From contig NZ_CP034449.1 in the NCBI RefSeq assembly GCF_003952425.1, forward strand, positions 3,596,001 to 3,660,000: a stretch of 64,000 nt of DNA, in the 5' to 3' direction. Shown here in pieces: positions 18,124-27,274 of this stretch (its first letter is position 1; every line of letters starts with the position of its first letter). A program made the position numbers and the translations under genes. The notes beneath the pieces are model-generated. The model was not told the origin of the DNA, made no database searches, and worked only from the letters and a program-made list of their open reading frames with translations. The DNA comes from Mesorhizobium sp. M2A.F.Ca.ET.046.03.2.1 (GTDB lineage: Bacteria; Pseudomonadota; Alphaproteobacteria; Rhizobiales; Rhizobiaceae).

Positions 18124-19287
18124 ATGTACAGCGTCGACACTTTCCGACATCTCCAGGAAGAAGCCACGCAATGGCGCCGCTACCTGCACCAGAATCCGGA
18201 ACTGGGATACGAGGTGCACAATACGGCGAAGTTCGTTGCTGAGAAGCTGGCCTCCTTCGGTATCAATCACATCGAGACGGGCATCGCCGAGACCGGCGTG
18301 GTTGCCCTGATCCAGGGTGAGGGCGGGGAGGGGCCGACGATCGGACTGCGCGCCGATATGGATGCCCTGCCGATCCTGGAAGCGTCGAACAAGGCCTGGT
18401 CCTCGCGGATACCCGGCAAGATGCACGCGTGCGGCCATGACGGCCACACCGCGATGCTATTGGCGGCTGCAAAACACCTCGCCGCGACGCGCAACTTCAA
18501 AGGCTCAGCGGCTTTGATCTTCCAGCCCGCCGAGGAAGATGGACGAGGTGCTTTGAAGATGGTCCAGGAAGGAATCATGGAGCGCTTCAACATCTCCCAG
18601 GTCTACGGCCTGCACAACTCACCCGGCACTGACATTGGCCAGTTCGCCATCCGGGAGGGCGGTATGATGGCGGCGCTTGACGAGTTTGACATCATCGTCA
18701 AGGGGAGGGGCGGGCATGCAGCTTCGCCCCACAGGACTGTCGACCCTGTGGTCACCGCCGCACAAATCATCGTTGCCCTCCAGACCGTGGTGTCCCGCAA
18801 CACCGACCCCACTGACGCCCTCGTCGTTTCTGTCACGAAGTTCACGGCGAGCCAAGCCTACAACGTCATCGCGGACCAGGTCGAAATGGGTGGGACTGTC
18901 AGGAGTCTGACCTCCGCCGTGCGCGATCTGGCGCAGCGGCAGATCAGGTTATGCGCCGAGGGCGTGGCCCACGGGATGGGCGCGGAAATTGAGTTCAGGC
19001 ATCGGCGGCTCGAACCCCTTACATTCAATCACACGGCCGGAACACATTTCGCGATCACCGCAGCCCGCGGCCTCGTGGGCCATGACGCCGTAAACGACAA
19101 CGTCAAGCCTTCGATGGGATCCGAAGACTTTGCCTACATGCTGGAAGCGCGGCCGGGCGCGATCATCCTCTTGGGGAACGGCTCGACGCCGGGCTTGCAC
19201 AATCCCGCTTACGATTTCGACGACGAGGCGATCCCGTATGGCGTGGGCTATTGGGTAACCCTCGTCGAGAAGATTCTGGCGGCCTGA
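18124..19287 (+). CDS. M20-family amidohydrolase (hippurate hydrolase / N-acyl-amino acid deacylase-like)
   Basis: A 387-residue zinc hydrolase. Metal ligands and catalytic residues are visible in MHACGHDGHTA (H101, C103, H105, D106, H108), QPAEED (134-139, E137/E138), GLHN (H164), SMGSEDFAYM and the distal LHNPAYDF. The HACGH motif and length fit the HipO/AmaA/IAA-amidohydrolase branch, which splits N-acyl or indolyl amino-acid conjugates. It stands 190 bp upstream of a polyamine/opine-type ABC importer and degradation genes, so it may deacylate the imported compound in the cytoplasm (inference). Confidence 0.88.
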   Translation: MYSVDTFRHLQEEATQWRRYLHQNPELGYEVHNTAKFVAEKLASFGINHIETGIAETGVVALIQGEGGEGPTIGLRADMDALPILEASNKAWSSRIPGKMHACGHDGHTAMLLAAAKHLAATRNFKGSAALIFQPAEEDGRGALKMVQEGIMERFNISQVYGLHNSPGTDIGQFAIREGGMMAALDEFDIIVKGRGGHAASPHRTVDPVVTAAQIIVALQTVVSRNTDPTDALVVSVTKFTASQAYNVIADQVEMGGTVRSLTSAVRDLAQRQIRLCAEGVAHGMGAEIEFRHRRLEPLTFNHTAGTHFAITAARGLVGHDAVNDNVKPSMGSEDFAYMLEARPGAIILLGNGSTPGLHNPAYDFDDEAIPYGVGYWVTLVEKILAA

Positions 19288-19389
19288 CTTGTCGGGTTAC
19301 GGCTCGTGAACCGGGCTGAACGGCGAGAGATGCTTCAGTTGACCGTGAAACGCGCAGGACAGGACCGCGTCGGCACCGCCACGTAGATC

Positions 19390-19401
19390 ACTTCGCGAAG
19401 T
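19390..19401. promoter_or_regulatory. 12-bp perfect palindrome upstream of the binding-protein gene
   Basis: ACTTCGCGAAGT is a perfect dyad about 77 bp upstream of the start at 19478. Its position would suit an operator. No cognate regulator gene is adjacent. Confidence 0.35.
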
Positions 19402-19477
19402 CTCGATTGCGGCCGTCCGCTGGGTCGGCGAAAATTGCATATTCAATTATGCTCAACATTAAAAAAGGGGAATGGCC

Positions 19478-20593
19478 ATGAGCTTCTCTATTATCATTAA
19501 CCGCAGGCGTTTCCTGCAGGCAGCATCAACCGCCTTGGCTGCCGGCGCACTTCCTTCCATTGCCAGTAACAAGGCATCGGCGCAGACTCCTGGCGAACTG
19601 CGCGTCCTTGTCTACGGTGGCGATACCGGAAAGGCGATGATTGAGGCCTATGTAAAACCATTTGAAGCCGAAACAGGCATTAAGATGACCCCGATTACCG
19701 ATCAGGGCGACCGGGCATCGATCGAGATGATGGTTGCGCAGAATAACGTCACCGTCGATGTTGTCACCGCTAACCAGGGATCTTCGTTCGAGTTGTCCCA
19801 AAAGGGTCTTTTTGAGCCGATCGATTATTCTATTTACAGGAATGAAGACCTAGACGGGCTCGCCGACTTCGCAAAGCAGCCGTTTGGCGTAGCTAACGTA
19901 GTTTATGCGTTCGTCATGGTCTACAATACCGAAAAATTCCCAGCGGGTAAGCTGCGGCCGACCACATGGGCGGAATTCTGGGACGTGAACAGTTTCCCGG
20001 GTGTCCGCAGTCTTGTCAGCGGCCAATATGGTTCAGAAGGCCCTTGGGAGGAAGCCCTTCTCGCCGATGGCGTAAATCCAAAGGATATATATCCTATGGA
20101 CCTAGATCGTGTTTTCAAAAGTTTGGACAGAATAAAGCCCGATATTCGCAAATGGTGGGGAACAGGGTCCGAAATCCAGCAGATGATGCATGACAAGGCA
20201 GTAGATCTTGTAAATGCCTATGATGGTAGGGCCGGCACGTTGATCAAGCAGGGAGCACCGCTTGAAATTAATCGTAACCAGGCGAAAATAACTTGGGACT
20301 ACTGGCAGATTGTGAAGGGGTCTCCTAACGCGCACGCTGCGCAACAGTTTGTCGCATTTACCGCGCGCGCCGACCGTCAGGCAGCATTTTCACAACTCAT
20401 GCCGTTCGGCCCGAGCAACCTCAACGCGTTCAAGGTTCTACCGGAAGATATTGGGCGCTCGCTGGCCAGCCACCCCGACTACCTGAGGTCAAGTGTGCTA
20501 ATCGACTCGAAATGGTACGCCGAGAAGGGATCGGACGGGCTCACGAACACCGAAAAGCTGGTCCAGCGCTGGAACGAGTGGATCCTGCTTTAA
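19478..20593 (+). CDS. ABC transporter periplasmic binding protein, PotD-like
   Basis: A 371-residue extracellular solute-binding protein. The N-terminus NRRRFLQAASTALAAGALPS has a twin-arginine motif and hydrophobic core, so export through Tat is likely. The mature part (LRVLVYGGDTGKAMIEAYVKPFEAETGIKM) resembles spermidine/putrescine and opine-type binding proteins of family 1. ATG 19478 is chosen over ATG 19472 because AGGGGA ends 6 nt before it. It is the first gene of the transporter set, with ATPase and fused permease following. Confidence 0.85.
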   Translation: MSFSIIINRRRFLQAASTALAAGALPSIASNKASAQTPGELRVLVYGGDTGKAMIEAYVKPFEAETGIKMTPITDQGDRASIEMMVAQNNVTVDVVTANQGSSFELSQKGLFEPIDYSIYRNEDLDGLADFAKQPFGVANVVYAFVMVYNTEKFPAGKLRPTTWAEFWDVNSFPGVRSLVSGQYGSEGPWEEALLADGVNPKDIYPMDLDRVFKSLDRIKPDIRKWWGTGSEIQQMMHDKAVDLVNAYDGRAGTLIKQGAPLEINRNQAKITWDYWQIVKGSPNAHAAQQFVAFTARADRQAAFSQLMPFGPSNLNAFKVLPEDIGRSLASHPDYLRSSVLIDSKWYAEKGSDGLTNTEKLVQRWNEWILL

Positions 20594-20624
20594 GCCCCTG
20601 TCGGCCTTTTGCGACGGCATTTAC

Positions 20625-20658
20625 CGATGACGTGCCGCACCGAACCAGCACGTCATCG
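20625..20658. promoter_or_regulatory. Intercistronic stem-loop after the binding-protein gene
   Basis: CGATGACGTGC (20625-20635) pairs perfectly with GCACGTCATCG (20648-20658), loop 12 nt. It lies between the binding-protein stop and the ATPase start without a T-run. Such hairpins commonly stabilise the upstream mRNA so that the binding protein is made in excess over membrane parts. Confidence 0.6.
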
Positions 20659-20678
20659 TTCGGCTTGGAGTGACGAAC

Positions 20679-21776
20679 ATGAATGCACCAGTCAGAACGC
20701 TGCATCCGCTAGCTAAGGATAGACCATTGGAGAAACTCGCTCTTTCCGAGCAAATCGAATTTCGGAACGTCACCAAATTATACGGTCAGGTCATTGCGGT
20801 CAGGAGCCTGTCGTTGACCGTTGGGCGCGGCGAGTTCCTCACGATCCTTGGTCCGAGCGGTTCTGGCAAGACGACGACACTCATGCTGCTGGCGGGGTTC
20901 GAGGCGCCTACCGAAGGTGATATCCGCATCGCTGGGAAGTCCGTCGCCTCGGTACCTTCCTATCGGCGCGATCAGGGCGTCGTCTTCCAAAGCTATGCGC
21001 TCTTCCCGCACCTCACCGTTCGCCGCAACCTTGAATTTCCGCTCGAGATGCGCGGCATCAGGTCGGCTGAGCGGGCCGCGAGAGCCGAACGCATCCTGTC
21101 ACGTGTCCATTTGGACGGCTTGGGTGACCGCATGCCATCACAGCTCAGCGGTGGGCAGCAGCAGCGCGTGGCGCTCGCCCGGGCCCTCATAGCCGACCCT
21201 CCAATCTTGTTGCTAGACGAGCCGTTGGGAGCACTAGACCGTAACTTGCGTGAGCAAATGCAGGGTGAGATCAAGGGGCTTCACAAAGAGTTCGGAATCA
21301 CTACGGTGTGTGTCACACACGACCAGGAGGAGGCGCTCACGCTTTCCGATCGGATCGTGGTGATGAACGCTGGACGAATTGAGCAAACTGACACGCCTGA
21401 GGCGCTATATGACCGTCCTGTCTCCCGGTTTGTCGCGAATTTCCTTGGGGACGCCAACATCCTCGATGATCCGTCATTCGCTGTTGAGTCGGATACGCCG
21501 CAACCGGACGGCACCGTCGCGATGATCCGGCCGGAACGTATACGGATCTCCGCCCCTGGCGCCACGAAGAGTGCCGACGCCGATCAGCGCCAGCATGTCG
21601 CCGGCACCGTGACCGATATGATCTATGCCGGCCCGCTGCGAAGATACCATGTGGCTGTCGGCGATAACGACGTGGTCATACGCGAACACGTCGCCGCGGG
21701 GCGTCAGATCTTCCAGATCGGGGACACCATTCAGCTCGACTGGTTGAGATCGGACATCCGCTTCGTCACGACGTGA
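20679..21776 (+). CDS. ABC transporter ATP-binding protein, PotA-like
   Basis: A 365-residue ATPase. Walker A is GPSGSGKTT, the signature LSGGQQQRVALARAL, Walker B ILLLDEPLGALD, with the H-loop in CVTHDQEEALTLSDR. A C-terminal TOBE-like regulatory segment follows (MIRPERIRIS...). ATG 20679 is chosen because GGAG lies 8 nt before it. It powers the importer encoded with 19478 and 21794. Confidence 0.9.
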   Translation: MNAPVRTLHPLAKDRPLEKLALSEQIEFRNVTKLYGQVIAVRSLSLTVGRGEFLTILGPSGSGKTTTLMLLAGFEAPTEGDIRIAGKSVASVPSYRRDQGVVFQSYALFPHLTVRRNLEFPLEMRGIRSAERAARAERILSRVHLDGLGDRMPSQLSGGQQQRVALARALIADPPILLLDEPLGALDRNLREQMQGEIKGLHKEFGITTVCVTHDQEEALTLSDRIVVMNAGRIEQTDTPEALYDRPVSRFVANFLGDANILDDPSFAVESDTPQPDGTVAMIRPERIRISAPGATKSADADQRQHVAGTVTDMIYAGPLRRYHVAVGDNDVVIREHVAAGRQIFQIGDTIQLDWLRSDIRFVTT

Positions 21777-21793
21777 TCTCAGGGGACTCGCAG

Positions 21794-23566
21794 ATGTTGA
21801 CTTTACAAAAGCTTACGCGGGCCTCTGTTGTGCTGACCTTTCCGGCGCTCTGCCTCCTGCTACTCGTCTTTGCCATACCGATCGTCCAGCTCTTCTTAAA
21901 CAGCATCAACGCCCCCGCGCTCTCCCTCGTCAATTACGTGACGTTCTTCGTGCATCCTGCGAACGTTCGCGTCCTCATCCAGACCATCGAGGTAAGCATC
22001 GTAGCCACGGTCATCTGCGCTATCATCGGCTACCCGACGGCCTACCTGATCACGGCTGCTTCGAAGCAGGTCCGGTCTGTCTTGGTCATCCTCGTCCTGA
22101 TCCCGTATCTCACGAGTTCGCTGGCCCGAACCTACGCCTGGGTCATGATCCTAGGTGACCGCGGCCTTATCAATAACCTGCTGCTCGATCTGCGCGTCAT
22201 CACCAGTCCTCTGCCTCTGATTTACAACCGTATGGCCATGTATATCGGCATGGTCCACATCATGTTGCCGATCATGATCCTGCCGCTAGTGAGCGTGATG
22301 CTCGGCATCGATAAGTCGCAAGTGGCAGCCGCGCGCAGCATGGGCGCGCGTCCGTTCTCGGCCTTCTGGCGCGTGTTCTTACCGCTCAGTCTGCCCGGCT
22401 TACGCAGTGGTGCGTTGCTCGTCTTCATCCTGAGCCTCGGATTCTACATCACGCCCGCAGCCCTTGGTGGCCTGCGCGATGCCATGCTCTCGACTTTCAT
22501 CGCGGCTGAGGTGCAAAGCTCATTCAATCTCGGCCGGATAGGGGCAGCGTCATTTATTCTCCTCGCGATCGCGATGACGGTGCTCGCCGTCCTCAGACTC
22601 AATCCGGCCGGCCCCAAAGGCAATGCTGCGTCGGATCGGCGAAACCGTTTTCCCGCAGCGGGGGCCTTGGTGCGACATCTCACTGAGCTCGGCACGCTTC
22701 GGCGGGCGCGTCGCTGGAACATGCATCTTTACCGCGCTGGCGACGCCACCCATGTGTGGAGGTTCATAGGGATCACGGTAGTCATATTCACCCTACTCTT
22801 TCTCCTCTTCCCGGGCGTGGTGGTGATCATCGTGTCTTTTAGCGCCGGAACGCAGTTGGAATTCCCTCCATCCGGCTTTTCCGTGCAATGGTATCGTTCG
22901 TTTTTTGCCGATCCGTCGTGGAACGGGGCCGCGCTGAGCAGTTTCGAAATTGCAATCTCGGTAACCATAATCTCGACCATACTCGGCACGCTGGCCGCCT
23001 ATGGACTCAGTCGCAGCGCGCCAATGCTGCGCAACGTGCTCACGTTGGTCCTCCTAGCACCGATCACCTTTCCGGTGATCGTGGTCGGCATCGCAGCCTA
23101 CCTTGGTCTGGTATCCTTCGGCCTAGTCGGATCGAAGACAGGCATCGTCTTGGCGCACAGCATTGGCGCTATGAGCTATGTCGTAGTTGTCGTCGCGGCA
23201 ACGCTGGCCAACTTTGACATTAGTCTTGAGCAAGCCGCTAAGAGCATGCGGGCCGGGCCGTTCCGGACATTCATGAGGGTGACTCTGCCTTTGATCCGGC
23301 CAGGCATCCTCGGCGGGGCGGTTTTTGCGTTCCTCCATTCGTTCGACGAAGTGGTCATATCCTTGCTCGTCAGCGGTCTATCCATACGCACGCTTCCCTT
23401 AAAGATGTGGGAAAACATCCGGCATGAAATCGACCCCACCGTCGCCGCGGTGGCGTCGCTGCTGATGCTTCTGCCCGTGCTCTGGCTCGTCGCCATGTAC
23501 TTCATCTGGTGGCGGTCAAGATCCAGAATGCAAGCTGCCTCAGCCCGCATGCTCGCCGCGGTCTGA
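21794..23566 (+). CDS. Fused ABC permease (PotB-PotC in one chain)
   Basis: A 590-residue membrane protein made of two permease halves. Each has about six transmembrane segments and its own EAA loop: AARSMGARPFSAFWRVFLPLSLPG in the first half, AAKSMRAGPFRTFMRVTLPLIRPG in the second. A basic linker near residues 285-320 joins them. In most Pot-type systems these are separate proteins. ATG 21794 follows AGGGGA by 7 nt; an alternative GTG at 21773 would overlap the ATPase stop. Inner membrane; partner of the ATPase and binding protein just upstream. Confidence 0.85.
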   Translation: MLTLQKLTRASVVLTFPALCLLLLVFAIPIVQLFLNSINAPALSLVNYVTFFVHPANVRVLIQTIEVSIVATVICAIIGYPTAYLITAASKQVRSVLVILVLIPYLTSSLARTYAWVMILGDRGLINNLLLDLRVITSPLPLIYNRMAMYIGMVHIMLPIMILPLVSVMLGIDKSQVAAARSMGARPFSAFWRVFLPLSLPGLRSGALLVFILSLGFYITPAALGGLRDAMLSTFIAAEVQSSFNLGRIGAASFILLAIAMTVLAVLRLNPAGPKGNAASDRRNRFPAAGALVRHLTELGTLRRARRWNMHLYRAGDATHVWRFIGITVVIFTLLFLLFPGVVVIIVSFSAGTQLEFPPSGFSVQWYRSFFADPSWNGAALSSFEIAISVTIISTILGTLAAYGLSRSAPMLRNVLTLVLLAPITFPVIVVGIAAYLGLVSFGLVGSKTGIVLAHSIGAMSYVVVVVAATLANFDISLEQAAKSMRAGPFRTFMRVTLPLIRPGILGGAVFAFLHSFDEVVISLLVSGLSIRTLPLKMWENIRHEIDPTVAAVASLLMLLPVLWLVAMYFIWWRSRSRMQAASARMLAAV

Positions 23567-23688
23567 ATCCGCACTACTCGTTAGGGCTCCCGGGCAGTGC
23601 CAGCGTGTCAACCGCACGGCATGTTACGCGCCTTGGGGCCGCGGTCACTCTGCGCCTGACCATTCAGAACTCTATAGGAAGAAACACG

Positions 23689-25395
23689 ATGACAGAAATC
23701 GAACCTACCGTTGCCGTAACAATCGCTCGTGCGTTGTCGCGCCACGGCGTGAAGTTCATATTCGGTCAGAGCCTTCCTTCCGCCGTGATCCTCGCTGCGG
23801 AGGAAATCGGAATCCGTCAAATCGCCTACCGCCAGGAGAATATGGGTGGTGCGATGGCCGATGGTTTCGCGAGGGCCTCGGGACAGGTCGCGGTGGTCAC
23901 CGCCCAGAACGGTCCAGCAGCGGCACTGCTCGTTGCACCGCTGGCCGAGGCCCTGAAGGCCAGCATCCCCGTGGTGGCTCTCATTCAGGAGGTAGAGCGA
24001 CTGCAGGTGGATAAGAATGCCTTTCAGGAACTCGATCACCTGGCGCTTTTCGCATCCTGCGCCAAGTGGACGCGCCGTATTGGCACCGCGGATCGGGTTG
24101 ACGACTACGTGGACGCCGCGTTCGTGGCTGCGGCGAGTGGCCGGCCGGGGCCTGCCGTCCTTTTACTGCCGGCTGACCTGCTCCGCGAGACAGCCCAGCC
24201 CAGCGCCCACAAGCGCGAGGCATGCCTCAGCGCCTGGCCCCTCGACCGGACCCGGCCGTCGGATGCCAGCATTGCCGAAGCGGCTTTCCTAATCGCGAAA
24301 GCCCATTGCCCGGTGGTCATGGCGGGTGGGGGCGCCCTTTCCACCGGCGCGCCATCGGCTCTGGCGAACCTTCAGGAATTTGCCTCGCTCCCTGTATTCA
24401 CGACGAACATGGGGAAGGGTGCCGTCAATGAATTCCACCCCCTTTCATTCGGCGTGCTCGGATCCCTCGTAGGGCCAACATCGCTTGGCCGCTTCACGCG
24501 GAGCTTGGTCGAGGATGCCGACCTGATCCTGCAAGTTGGAACACGAAACAACCAGAACGGCACCGACAGCTGGCGCCTCATTCGTCCGGGTACAAGGATC
24601 ATCCAGATCGACCTTGACCCGCAGGAGATCGGGCGCAACTACGAGGCAGTCCGCCTCGTCGGGGATGCAGCAGAAACCCTCAAAGCACTCACGCAGGCCC
24701 TCAAGACCCAAGATCTCAAGGCAAGGTCACAGGCGCGCCCCGGTCTGGCCGAGCGGATTGCCGATGCCTGGCGCCAGTTCGAGACGGTCAGGGCACCCCT
24801 TCTAAAGCAGGCAACCGCAGGGATCAGGCCAGAACGCGTGATGGCGGAACTGCAGAATCTGCTCCAGCCAGAGATGATCATCACTGCTGATGCAAGCTAC
24901 TCATCGATGTGGGTCGTCGGTCATCTGCGAGCGCCACGGGAAGGGACGCGCTTCCTCACACCCCGTGGGCTCGCCGGGCTCGGATGGGGCCTTCCGCTCG
25001 CCATTGGAGCAAAAGTCGCGCGGCCTTCGGCACCTGTTGTGGCGCTTGTCGGGGACGGCGGCTTTGCCCATTCCTGGGCCGAATTGGAGACGATGGTCCG
25101 CATGGGAATTCCGGTGACGGTCGTCGTCCTGAACAACGGCATCCTCGGCTTCCAGAAGGACGCAGAAACCGTGAAGTTTGGGGCCTATACCACAGCCTGC
25201 CATTTTGCAGCGGTTGATCACGCGGCGATTGCGCGCGCCTGTGGCTGCGAAGGGATAAGAGTCGAGGACGCTGCGGCTCTGCCGGAGGTCCTCAAGCGAG
25301 CCCTCGTCGCCGAGCGGCCGACACTCATCGAGGTGATGACGGATCCCGATGCGCATCCTCCGATTTCGCTGTTTGCCGGGACCCTGGATCACTGA
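23689..25395 (+). CDS. ThDP-dependent enzyme, acetolactate synthase/decarboxylase-like
   Basis: A 568-residue three-domain ThDP enzyme of normal length. The conserved cofactor-activating glutamate is E50 in YRQENMGG. The ThDP/Mg motif is G455-D-G with N-N about 26 residues later (VLNNGILGF). ATG 23689 follows AGGAAG by 6 nt. The family makes or breaks bonds next to a carbonyl (acetolactate synthases, benzoylformate or sulfoacetaldehyde enzymes). Placement in an operon with importer, cyclase, SDR and aldehyde dehydrogenase suggests catabolic cleavage of a 2-keto acid. A decayed paralogue lies at 8370-9150. Confidence 0.85.
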   Translation: MTEIEPTVAVTIARALSRHGVKFIFGQSLPSAVILAAEEIGIRQIAYRQENMGGAMADGFARASGQVAVVTAQNGPAAALLVAPLAEALKASIPVVALIQEVERLQVDKNAFQELDHLALFASCAKWTRRIGTADRVDDYVDAAFVAAASGRPGPAVLLLPADLLRETAQPSAHKREACLSAWPLDRTRPSDASIAEAAFLIAKAHCPVVMAGGGALSTGAPSALANLQEFASLPVFTTNMGKGAVNEFHPLSFGVLGSLVGPTSLGRFTRSLVEDADLILQVGTRNNQNGTDSWRLIRPGTRIIQIDLDPQEIGRNYEAVRLVGDAAETLKALTQALKTQDLKARSQARPGLAERIADAWRQFETVRAPLLKQATAGIRPERVMAELQNLLQPEMIITADASYSSMWVVGHLRAPREGTRFLTPRGLAGLGWGLPLAIGAKVARPSAPVVALVGDGGFAHSWAELETMVRMGIPVTVVVLNNGILGFQKDAETVKFGAYTTACHFAAVDHAAIARACGCEGIRVEDAAALPEVLKRALVAERPTLIEVMTDPDAHPPISLFAGTLDH

Positions 25396-25410
25396 GCGGA
25401 ATGGCGTTAC

Positions 25411-26427
25411 GTGGGCAACCGATGGAACAATAAGCCGGAAGGCGCAAACCGGGGCCTGTTCGGCGCCGACGACGAAGTCGGGCGCCTCAACCTGATCACG
25501 GATGACATCCGACTGAAAGCGGCCGCCGAGATCAGGACCGGCCGGGCTTTCTGCCTCAGCTTGCCACTGGATCTCCCCGGCGGGACTGCGCTCAATCCGA
25601 ACCGCAAGCCGCCGCGTCGTCATGTGGCGATACGCAAGCAGGGACTGCCGGCGGTGAACTATCCCCTATATCTGGAGAACACTCATTACATTGACGCGTC
25701 CTGCGATGACAGCGTGACACTATTCACACAATATTCGACGCAGTGGGACGCCCTTAGCCACATCGGGCAGCATTTCAACACCGACGATGACGGCACCGCT
25801 GAGATCGTCTATTATAATGGCTTCAGGGGCGGCACGGATGTTCTTGGACCCGATGCCGAAGGCGGAGCTCGCGCGCGCCGATTAGGCATCGACAAGTTCG
25901 CCGAGACCTGCGTCCAAGGTTGGGGCGTGCTGCTTGACCTAGGCAGGATCTATGGACGGGACCGAACCCTGGTCGGCTACGATGCCCTAGTGCGTGCTAT
26001 GCAGACTCAGTCCGTTAAAGTCGAGGCGGGCGACATACTGTGCGTTCACACCGGATTCGCCAAACTTGTTGTCGACATGGACGGCAGCCCGGATCCGCGT
26101 GTTCTGCACAATGCCTGCGCCGTACTAGAGGGGCGGGACGACAGGCTGCTCCGGTGGATCGACGACTGCGGTATCGCCGCGCTGGTTGCCGACAACTTCG
26201 CGGTGGAGGCGTATCCGAATCGCGTACCGGACGGCTGCGACCACTGCGCCGGCCTGCCGCTGCACCAGCATTGTCTATTCAAGCTTGGCCTTGACGAGCT
26301 CTGGTATCTATCGGACTTGGCTGCGTGGCTAAGAGATCATAACCTTAGCCGGTTTTTCCTTACCGCTCCGCCTCTGCGCCTGCCCGGCTCGTTCGGCTTG
26401 CCGCTGACACCCGTCGCCACAGTGTAG
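25411..26427 (+). CDS. Cyclase-family hydrolase (PF04199-type)
   Basis: A 338-residue protein with STQWDALSHIG near residues 110-120, which corresponds to the metal-binding HxGTHxD/HWDALxH motif of the cyclase/kynurenine-formamidase family. GDILCVHTGFAK and ADNFAVEAYP follow as in longer bacterial members. GTG 25411 is the only start in frame at the right place, 15 nt after the ThDP gene. Members hydrolyse amides, lactams or cyclic intermediates. Likely part of the same degradation route. Confidence 0.75.
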   Translation: MGNRWNNKPEGANRGLFGADDEVGRLNLITDDIRLKAAAEIRTGRAFCLSLPLDLPGGTALNPNRKPPRRHVAIRKQGLPAVNYPLYLENTHYIDASCDDSVTLFTQYSTQWDALSHIGQHFNTDDDGTAEIVYYNGFRGGTDVLGPDAEGGARARRLGIDKFAETCVQGWGVLLDLGRIYGRDRTLVGYDALVRAMQTQSVKVEAGDILCVHTGFAKLVVDMDGSPDPRVLHNACAVLEGRDDRLLRWIDDCGIAALVADNFAVEAYPNRVPDGCDHCAGLPLHQHCLFKLGLDELWYLSDLAAWLRDHNLSRFFLTAPPLRLPGSFGLPLTPVATV

Positions 26428-26439
26428 GAGAAGTAGGTC

Positions 26440-27225
26440 GTGGACCAGGTTTCGCACGCGACCGCATTCGCCGGCAAGGTGGCTCTGGTGACAGGCGCCG
26501 CGCGGGGCATCGGACTTTCGATCGCCACCCGGTTTCTCAACGCCGGCGCCAATGTTGTGCTGGCGGACCTCTCCGAGAGTGACCTGAACGCCAGCATTTC
26601 GACCCTGTCTTCGGACTGTACTGGGCGGGCCTTGGCGGTGCGCGTTGATGTGTCCACAGACGCTGATGTCACGCGAATGGTCCAGGCTACATCGGCTCGA
26701 TTCGGGCGGGTCGACATCCTGGTCAACAACGCGGGAATCTCTCCGAAACACGGCGGACGGAAGGCAACGGTTGAGGAGATGCTCGCCGTGGAGTGGCGTC
26801 AGGTTCTCGAAGTAAATCTGACAGGCGCCTTCCTCTGCTGCCGGGCTTGTCTTCCCCACATGCGGGCGGCGAAATGGGGCCGGATCATCAACATCGCATC
26901 GGTGGCCGGCCGAACGAAAACCGAGATTGCAGGAGCACACTATGCCGCGTCAAAGGCCGGCATGATGGCCCTTGCCCGCACCCTTGCGGTTGAAGTCGGC
27001 TCAGCGAACATCACGGTGAATTCCATTGCGCCGGGTCGCATCGAAACTCCGATGGCTGCCGCGGCTGGTGCCGAACTTAACCAGGCCTACGTCGCCAGCA
27101 TTCCTGTCGGCCGACTGGGCACCGGTGACGACATCGCCGCTGCGGTCGCCTACCTGGCATCTGAAGACGCTGCCTTCCTCACGGGTGTCACGCTCGACGT
27201 TAACGGCGGCTCATTCATGATCTGA
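26440..27225 (+). CDS. Short-chain dehydrogenase/reductase (FabG-like SDR)
   Basis: A 261-residue classical SDR with TGAARGIG (18-25), VNNAGIS, catalytic Ser in NIASVAG and YAASKAG. GTG 26440 lies 12 nt after the cyclase stop with TAGGAGAAG upstream, so the two are co-transcribed. A paralogue accompanies the decayed ThDP gene at 7585-8370, which suggests that the ThDP/SDR pair works as a unit. Confidence 0.87.
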   Translation: MDQVSHATAFAGKVALVTGAARGIGLSIATRFLNAGANVVLADLSESDLNASISTLSSDCTGRALAVRVDVSTDADVTRMVQATSARFGRVDILVNNAGISPKHGGRKATVEEMLAVEWRQVLEVNLTGAFLCCRACLPHMRAAKWGRIINIASVAGRTKTEIAGAHYAASKAGMMALARTLAVEVGSANITVNSIAPGRIETPMAAAAGAELNQAYVASIPVGRLGTGDDIAAAVAYLASEDAAFLTGVTLDVNGGSFMI

Positions 27226-27274
27226 TCCGCCTGGCGGCTGAATACTTACAAGACTTGAAAGTGGAGCTCTGGGT

